From positions 180,246 to 244,245 of the forward strand of contig CALUVT010000004.1 of assembly GCA_944324345.1 (NCBI GenBank): a stretch of DNA of 64,000 nucleotides, in the 5' to 3' direction. The notes below the pieces were generated by a model. It was not told the DNA's origin. It saw only the letters and a program-made list of their open reading frames with translations, and did not search any database. This stretch comes from Candidatus Gastranaerophilales bacterium (lineage in GTDB: Bacteria; Cyanobacteriota; Vampirovibrionia; Gastranaerophilales; Gastranaerophilaceae). This document shows, piece by piece, positions 59,492 to 64,000 of the stretch (its first letter is position 1; every line of letters begins with the position of its first letter). The position numbers and the translations under genes were made by a program.

Positions 59492-59760
59492 TATAACAAC
59501 TCTTCGACAGCATCAACAACATCGCTGATTGTCTTAATCTGCTTAAAATTCTCTGGCGGAATCTTTTTCCCAGCAAATTCCTGCAATTTCACAGCCAAAT
59601 CAACAGCATCTATACTATCAAGTTCCAAATCTTCAAAAAGACTTGCTTCAGGAACAAGTTTTTCCGACTCAATTTCAAAATCATCAGTCAAGATATCTTT
59701 CAATTTATCAAAAATTTGTTCTTTAGTGTACTTTTTATCCACTTTCCCTGTCCTTCGCAA
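59491..59760 (-). CDS. apeF: Acyl carrier protein 1 of the APE cluster
   Basis: An ACP of up to 89 residues with the phosphopantetheine serine in LELDSIDAVDLAVKL (S49). Acidic four-helix fold. The first codon is TTG 59758-59760; a GTG six codons later (59742) after AGGACAGGG is a good alternative. One of two adjacent carriers, as in other APE clusters. Which of them carries the starter is not known, so the letter is tentative. Confidence 0.88.
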   Translation of the reverse strand: MRRTGKVDKKYTKEQIFDKLKDILTDDFEIESEKLVPEASLFEDLELDSIDAVDLAVKLQEFAGKKIPPENFKQIKTISDVVDAVEELL

Positions 59761-59773
59761 ACTTAAAACTTTT

Positions 59774-60031
59774 TTAACTGTTTTGGCAACTTTCCACGTA
59801 ATCCGCTATTGTTTTCACAGAATAAAAATATTTTTTATTCTCATCCTTATTATCACTTAGGTTGATATGGTATTTTTTCTTTAAAGCCATACCCAACTCA
59901 AGGGCATCTATACTATCAAGCCCTAAACCACTGATAAATAAAGGTTCATTGTCGTCAATATCATCGACAGTTATATCCTCTAATTCGAGAGTCTCGATAA
60001 TCAGAGTTTTAATTTCATTTTCCAAGCTCAT
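59774..60031 (-). CDS. apeE: Acyl carrier protein 2 of the APE cluster
   Basis: An 85-residue ACP with S40 in LGLDSIDALELGM as the attachment site. TAGGTGA lies about 8 bases upstream of the ATG. It precedes the other ACP gene by 13 bases. Two carriers with different surface charge suggest a division of labour between starter loading and elongation. Confidence 0.9.
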   Translation of the reverse strand: MSLENEIKTLIIETLELEDITVDDIDDNEPLFISGLGLDSIDALELGMALKKKYHINLSDNKDENKKYFYSVKTIADYVESCQNS

Positions 60032-60064
60032 CTTAATTCACCTATATTAATATATATAACTTAA

Positions 60065-60793
60065 TTAACGAGTAAAGTCAAATTTGATTTTTTCACAAAT
60101 CGCTTTTCTCAACTTTATCTCCGATTGCTCGCTAAATTCAGATAATTTTATAGGTTCAAGCTGGTCAATAGTATACGTAATCACTCTGTCTGATGCATCA
60201 TATATCGGCTTATGTTTTTGCAAAAAAGGATAATCACAAATGATTTTAATAGGAATAATATCCGCTCCTGTTTTAATCTGAAGCATTGCAGCACCTTTGT
60301 GAATTTTCAAATCTTCGCCTTCTACAGTTCTTGTTCCTGAAGGGAAAATAATTATATTATAACCATCTTCCAAAACCTCCCGACAAAGACTTTGAAATTC
60401 TTCTAAATCAATATTATTCGGGATATAAACATTTTTAATTATATTTTTCAGAAATATATTATTTAATAATTCTTTTTTGGCAAGACATAACGAATTGTCG
60501 TAAAAACCTATAAGTATCATAATGTCGATAAATGTCGGATGAGTTGCAACTATAATTTTTCCGCGAACCTGTTTAAAATTTTTCAAATCTATTTTGATGA
60601 GTCCAAGCCACACAAAAAGATGCGTATAAAAATACCAAAGTTTATGTATCAATCTTGAAAAACTTTCACGTTGATTTTCGTTTTTGATAAAAATTCTTCC
60701 AATCGGCAAAATTACTGTCCCCAAAAACAAAGAACAAATTCCAAAAACAGCAAACAACAAAACAACTAAAATCCCTCGAATAAATTTAACCAT
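60065..60793 (-). CDS. PlsC-like acyltransferase of the APE cluster
   Basis: A 242-residue membrane-bound acyltransferase: N-terminal helix (5-30), catalytic H85-x4-D90 (THPTFID), FPSGTRTVEG near 150 for the glycerol-phosphate site. Found in APE clusters beside the ACP genes; it may help build the lipid anchor of the polyene. It starts within the end of the ApeC-like gene, with GGAGAGGA as ribosome-binding site. Confidence 0.87.
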   Translation of the reverse strand: MVKFIRGILVVLLFAVFGICSLFLGTVILPIGRIFIKNENQRESFSRLIHKLWYFYTHLFVWLGLIKIDLKNFKQVRGKIIVATHPTFIDIMILIGFYDNSLCLAKKELLNNIFLKNIIKNVYIPNNIDLEEFQSLCREVLEDGYNIIIFPSGTRTVEGEDLKIHKGAAMLQIKTGADIIPIKIICDYPFLQKHKPIYDASDRVITYTIDQLEPIKLSEFSEQSEIKLRKAICEKIKFDFTR

Positions 60794-61361
60794 TAATCCT
60801 CTCCAAAATGTAAAGAGGACAAACGTATCGCCCGCCTTTCAAAAATTCCGCAAAGCTATTTGACTCTAATTTTTCTATATTAGGAACAATTCTGACACGT
60901 TCCCCTTCTTTTGGATCAATTAAAATAGAAATACTTTCGTATCTGTCAACGGATTCGGCATAACAAAAGAGAGTTTTTTCCTTATTCATAGCAGCATCCA
61001 GCAACCCTAACGAAAAACTGTCATCTCCGGCCGCTATAGAATTATAAGAAGAATGAATTTTGTTTATTAAAGAAAATAAACCGATTGTAGAATTATGAAC
61101 AGAAAAACTAAATCCGGCAGGAGAAATTTCATTTTCTTCATGCTCTTGTTTAATAAGTTTTACCACCCTTTCCAACTCTCCGTATCTCGATGAGTAAGTT
61201 AATTTTATATCATCCCCTTCATAACATTGCAAAATAGTGCTCAAAGCAATTTTTCCGACAGGGGAGAGTTTTCGCCTCATCATCATGGGAATTTGGGACA
61301 AATCAATATTTTCGCCCGCAGAATGCGAAATTTTTTTTATACAAAATTCCAAACTATTCAT
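60786..61361 (-). CDS. apeC: ApeC-like chain-length factor (truncated ketosynthase)
   Basis: A 191-residue ketosynthase-like protein without the active-site cysteine. The segment SVHNSTIGLFSLINKIHSSYNSIAAGDDSFSLGLLDAAM has the ketosynthase core with no catalytic Cys, as in APE chain-length factors, which pair with ApeO and set the chain length. It is the first gene of the left arm; its start is only 14 bases from that of the ApeO-like gene, and both have -10 boxes in those 14 bases. Divergent transcription from one shared site would keep the two subunits in balance. Confidence 0.8.
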   Translation of the reverse strand: MNSLEFCIKKISHSAGENIDLSQIPMMMRRKLSPVGKIALSTILQCYEGDDIKLTYSSRYGELERVVKLIKQEHEENEISPAGFSFSVHNSTIGLFSLINKIHSSYNSIAAGDDSFSLGLLDAAMNKEKTLFCYAESVDRYESISILIDPKEGERVRIVPNIEKLESNSFAEFLKGGRYVCPLYILERING

Positions 61362-61375
61362 GGTAACATATTATC
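61362..61375. promoter_or_regulatory. 14-base divergent leaderless promoter pair between apeC- and apeO-like genes
   Basis: Plus strand: TAACAT 61364-61369, six bases, ATG 61376. Minus strand: TAATAT 61368-61373, GTTACC, ATG 61361. The two -10 boxes overlap by two bases, so polymerase can hardly occupy both at once, and each -35 region must lie inside the other gene. Confidence 0.6.
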
Positions 61376-62449
61376 ATGAATGGGATTTTAATAACAGATG
61401 CAAGTGCAATTTTTGCAGATAGACTGGTTTTTGATGACTCAATAGTTAAAGGTAAGGAATTCTATTTCGGCAAAATAGATAAAGAATTTGAACAAATAGA
61501 AGAGCCTAAATACGATTTACACTGCAATAGAATTTTAAAATATCTCGCGGACAAAATTGATTTAAGCGGATACAAAAAAGATGAAATCGGCATTGTTATA
61601 GGAACAACCAATTCCGGTATAAGTGAATTTGAAACAACGGAAAATAAACATCATGCAGAACTTGGTAATCCTGCCGAATTTTTGAAATGGTATTTAGGTA
61701 CAAAAAACTTTGCAGCAGGCGTTTCAACGGCTTGTACATCAGGGATCAAGGCGTTTTCTACAGCTATAAAACTTCTTGAAAATAACGTATGCAAAGCAGT
61801 AATTGCAGGAGGCGTAGATACAATTGCCCCAATGCCGACTTATGGATTTCACGCATTGGAAGTTTTGTCACACGAAAGAACAAACCCGTTTTCGAAAAAT
61901 AGAAACGGTATAAGTTTAGGAGAAGGCGGAGCTTTATTTTTGGTTACAAAACAACAAAGCAAAAACACTGAGAATATTAAAATTTTAGGCATTGGAGAAA
62001 GCTCAGACGCTTATCATTCCGCTACCCCCGATCCAAAAGGTGAACAAGCCGCAGCCGCAATTCAACAAGCTCTTGATGATGCCGGATTAAAACCGGATGA
62101 TATTGATTACATAAACCTTCATGGCACCGGAACAGTTTCTAATGATTTAATGGAAGCAAATGCTATTTTCAAAATATTCGAAAACAAAGTCCCTGCAAGT
62201 TCAACAAAACCATATACAGGGCATTGCCTCGGTGCAGCTTCCAGTGTAGAATCATACATTTGCTGGGAAATTTTGAAGGGAAAAAGAAACTTGCCCATAC
62301 ATGAATTTGATGGTGAATATGATGAAAGTCTACCTAAAATCAATCTTGTTAACGAAAATACCTTAAGCAAAAATATTAAAATTTGCATGTGCACGTCGTT
62401 TGGTTTTGGAGGGACAAATGCTGTTATAATCCTCGGAAGGGAGTCATAA
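61376..62449 (+). CDS. apeO: Beta-ketoacyl-ACP synthase ApeO-like
   Basis: A 357-residue ketosynthase with the catalytic triad Cys120 (STACTSG), His249 (HGTGT) and His283 (TGHCLGA). It extends the polyene chain with malonyl units in partnership with the ApeC-like factor encoded divergently. First gene of the right arm; the ribosome-binding site is missing, in line with a leaderless start. AAGGGAG for the next gene lies at its 3' end. Confidence 0.93.
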   Translation: MNGILITDASAIFADRLVFDDSIVKGKEFYFGKIDKEFEQIEEPKYDLHCNRILKYLADKIDLSGYKKDEIGIVIGTTNSGISEFETTENKHHAELGNPAEFLKWYLGTKNFAAGVSTACTSGIKAFSTAIKLLENNVCKAVIAGGVDTIAPMPTYGFHALEVLSHERTNPFSKNRNGISLGEGGALFLVTKQQSKNTENIKILGIGESSDAYHSATPDPKGEQAAAAIQQALDDAGLKPDDIDYINLHGTGTVSNDLMEANAIFKIFENKVPASSTKPYTGHCLGAASSVESYICWEILKGKRNLPIHEFDGEYDESLPKINLVNENTLSKNIKICMCTSFGFGGTNAVIILGRES

Positions 62450-62453
62450 CATT

Positions 62454-62918
62454 ATGAATATGAACGATTTACAAAATATTAATCTTGAAAATGTCCTTCC
62501 TCACGACAGGCCTATGATATTAATTGATAATATTTTAGAAATAAATATGACTGAAAAATTTGTCAAAACATCCGTGAAAATTAAAGAAGATAAAATCTTT
62601 TTCGATAAAGAAATAAACGGAATATCTCCGCTTGTCGGGATTGAATTTATGGCACAAACTATCGGTTGTTTTTCCTATTTTAAAAACAATGAACAAATTC
62701 CGGAAATTGGATTTTTGCTTGGCACAAGACTTTATGAAAATAAACTTGAAAAATTTGAAAACGGGAAAACATACACCGTTAGTGCAAAAGAGGTTTATAC
62801 CGATAATGAACTTGTTTCATTTGAGTGTTTAATTTATAATGGTGTAAAAGAAGTGGCAAAAGCAACTGTAAATGCGTTTCAACCTGCTGATGCCAAAGCT
62901 TATTTAAAGGAATTATGA
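62454..62918 (+). CDS. apeP: ApeP-like 3-hydroxyacyl-ACP dehydratase
   Basis: A 154-residue hot-dog protein: LPHDRPMILIDNI near 14-26 and GIEFMAQTIGCF near 60 with the Glu of the active-site helix. It removes water from 3-hydroxyacyl intermediates to form the conjugated double bonds. Four bases separate it from the ApeO-like gene; its stop overlaps the next start (ATGA). Confidence 0.88.
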   Translation: MNMNDLQNINLENVLPHDRPMILIDNILEINMTEKFVKTSVKIKEDKIFFDKEINGISPLVGIEFMAQTIGCFSYFKNNEQIPEIGFLLGTRLYENKLEKFENGKTYTVSAKEVYTDNELVSFECLIYNGVKEVAKATVNAFQPADAKAYLKEL

Positions 62919-63643
62919 TGGGTGATGATAATTTGAAAAGGGTTTTAGTAACAGGATCAAGCAGAGGTATAGGGAAAGAAATAGCATTATACCTTGCAAA
63001 AAATGGTTTTGATATTGATGTTCACTATGTTGGCAATCAAACAAAGGCAATTGAAACTGCCGAAGAAATTAAAGCTCTTGGCAAAAACGCAGAAATTTTA
63101 AAATTTGATATTAAAAATAGAGAAGAATGTTCAAAAGTTCTTTCTGACAGACTTTACTACGGAATTGTCCTTAACGCAGGAATCGCAAAAGATAATGTAT
63201 TCCCAACTCTTACTGATGATGATTGGGATGAAGTTATTGATACTAATTTAACAGGATTTTATAACGTTTTGAAACCGCTTGTAATGCCAATGATTTCAAA
63301 CAGGATAAAGGGAAGAATCATTACAATGTCCTCCGTTGCAGCACTTTCAGGCAATCGCGGACAGGTAAATTATTCCGCATCAAAAGCAGGAATCATCGGA
63401 GCTACAAAATCTCTTGCTCTTGAACTTGCAAAACGAGGAATTACCGTAAACTGTATCGCTCCCGGTGTAATTGACACGGATATGATAAAAGATGTTCCGC
63501 TTGATGAAGTTAAAAAGTTAATCCCGATGCGTAGATTAGGACAAGCAAGGGAAGTTGCAAGTCTTGTAAATTATTTGATGAGTAATGACGCTTCATACAT
63601 TACAGGACAAGTCATTTCTGTTAATGGAGGACTTTATTTATGA
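62915..63643 (+). CDS. apeQ: ApeQ-like 3-ketoacyl-ACP reductase (FabG family)
   Basis: A 242-residue SDR enzyme: cofactor loop TGSSRGIG (13-20), NAG near 88, catalytic Ser near 139-140 and Y153-x3-K157 (YSASK). VNGGLYL closes the chain. It reduces each keto intermediate with NAD(P)H. Translationally coupled to the dehydratase gene (ATGA), and its own stop overlaps the next ATG. Confidence 0.95.
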   Translation: MMGDDNLKRVLVTGSSRGIGKEIALYLAKNGFDIDVHYVGNQTKAIETAEEIKALGKNAEILKFDIKNREECSKVLSDRLYYGIVLNAGIAKDNVFPTLTDDDWDEVIDTNLTGFYNVLKPLVMPMISNRIKGRIITMSSVAALSGNRGQVNYSASKAGIIGATKSLALELAKRGITVNCIAPGVIDTDMIKDVPLDEVKKLIPMRRLGQAREVASLVNYLMSNDASYITGQVISVNGGLYL

Positions 63644-64000
63644 CAAAACGCGTTGTTATTACCGGAATGTCTCTGACAAGTCCTTTGGGAAGTGATATTA
63701 ACACAGCTTTTGAAGGACTTGAAAAACTTGAAAACTGTATTGAATACAATAAAGATTTAGACCAGTATGAAAGACTAAATACTAGGCTCTGTGCCCATGT
63801 AAAAGGATTTGAAATACCATCAAATTACAACAGAAAAGTTACACGCACAATGGGCCTTCTCTCTATTATGGCCGTGAGAACAGCGGAACTTGCACTTGAA
63901 GATGCAGGCCTTTTGGGAGATGAAATAATAACAAACGGTCAAACAGGTGTGAGTTACGGCTCTTCATCAGGCTCTTTGGATGCAATAATAGATTTTTACG
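63640..64000 (+). CDS. apeR: ApeR-like beta-ketoacyl-ACP synthase, partial at right edge
   Basis: The first 120 residues of a ketosynthase: MTKRVVITGMSLTSPLGSD, RKVTRTMGLLSIMAVRTAELAL and GVSYGSSSGSLDAI, which is the normal lead-in to the active-site Cys that lies beyond the window. GGAGG lies 10 bases before the ATG. A second ketosynthase after apeQ is the usual APE order and would serve initiation or a different stage of extension. Confidence 0.9.
   Translation, partial: MTKRVVITGMSLTSPLGSDINTAFEGLEKLENCIEYNKDLDQYERLNTRLCAHVKGFEIPSNYNRKVTRTMGLLSIMAVRTAELALEDAGLLGDEIITNGQTGVSYGSSSGSLDAIIDFY

Noticed and set aside
1-64000. tRNA or rRNA genes
   Set aside because: Intergenic regions were read on both strands for T-loop GTTCGANTC with a matching acceptor stem; none was convincing. 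The TTCGAA near 28051 lacks the stems.

Overview
Kind of organism. The window is AT-rich and gene-dense. It has the marks of an anaerobic, fermentative, Gram-negative bacterium: two [FeFe]-hydrogenases plus the maturase HydF, a PPi-type phosphofructokinase, the DXP isoprenoid pathway (dxr, ispE), and outer-membrane functions (LolA-like carrier, HtrB/LpxL-like acyltransferase, ArnT-like glycosyltransferase). A pseudopilin with a GFTLSE...GIIGVVAAL N-terminus, an N-terminal SFQG-type peptide and an RpaB-like response regulator fit an uncultured gut Vampirovibrionia/Gastranaerophilales (Melainabacteria) genome. This is inference from gene style; no rRNA or other marker settles it.

Layout. 1-7.6 kb: a partial pterin-dependent methyltransferase, a TPR protein, mnmE, hydF and rpsO. 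7.6-8.1 kb: a non-coding island full of perfect inverted repeats. 8.1-14.7 kb: purB, then a hydrogenase block ([2Fe-2S] thioredoxin-like protein, HydS-like sensory hydrogenase with PAS domain, SpoIIE/PP2C phosphatase, a second [2Fe-2S] protein, group B-like catalytic hydrogenase). 14.7-35.4 kb: mostly housekeeping (dxr, pfp, hpf, mntP, ubiE, rsmA-ispE, gshA-like, bioY-rimI), with a HEAT-repeat protein, a sensor kinase, a pseudopilin whose start is separated from its body by a C10 tract, and a possible structured RNA after hsp20. 35.6-51.6 kb: c-di-GMP proteins, a response regulator-kinase-tadA operon, envelope glycosyltransferase, carbonic anhydrase, ferritin and many lineage-specific proteins. 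51.6-64 kb: a DtxR/MntR-type regulator with a good operator, then an aryl-polyene-type (APE) cluster in two divergent arms that runs off the right edge.

How the parts work together. In the APE block an AMP-ligase should load an aromatic starter on one of two acyl carrier proteins; ApeO-like ketosynthase with its ApeC-like chain-length partner, the ketoreductase, the dehydratases and the ApeR-like ketosynthase extend and desaturate it; a methyltransferase decorates it; and two acyltransferases, a LolA-like carrier and an RND exporter should anchor it in the outer membrane. The hydrogenase block pairs a catalytic enzyme with a probable H2/redox sensor whose output passes to a protein phosphatase.

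The most general signal is at starts. At least a dozen genes have a -10 box (TATAAT or TAnnnT) ending 6 bases before ATG, with no room for a ribosome-binding site, which suggests widespread leaderless transcription. Other genes have clear Shine-Dalgarno sequences, so both modes seem to coexist. Several published-style start choices were moved downstream on this basis.
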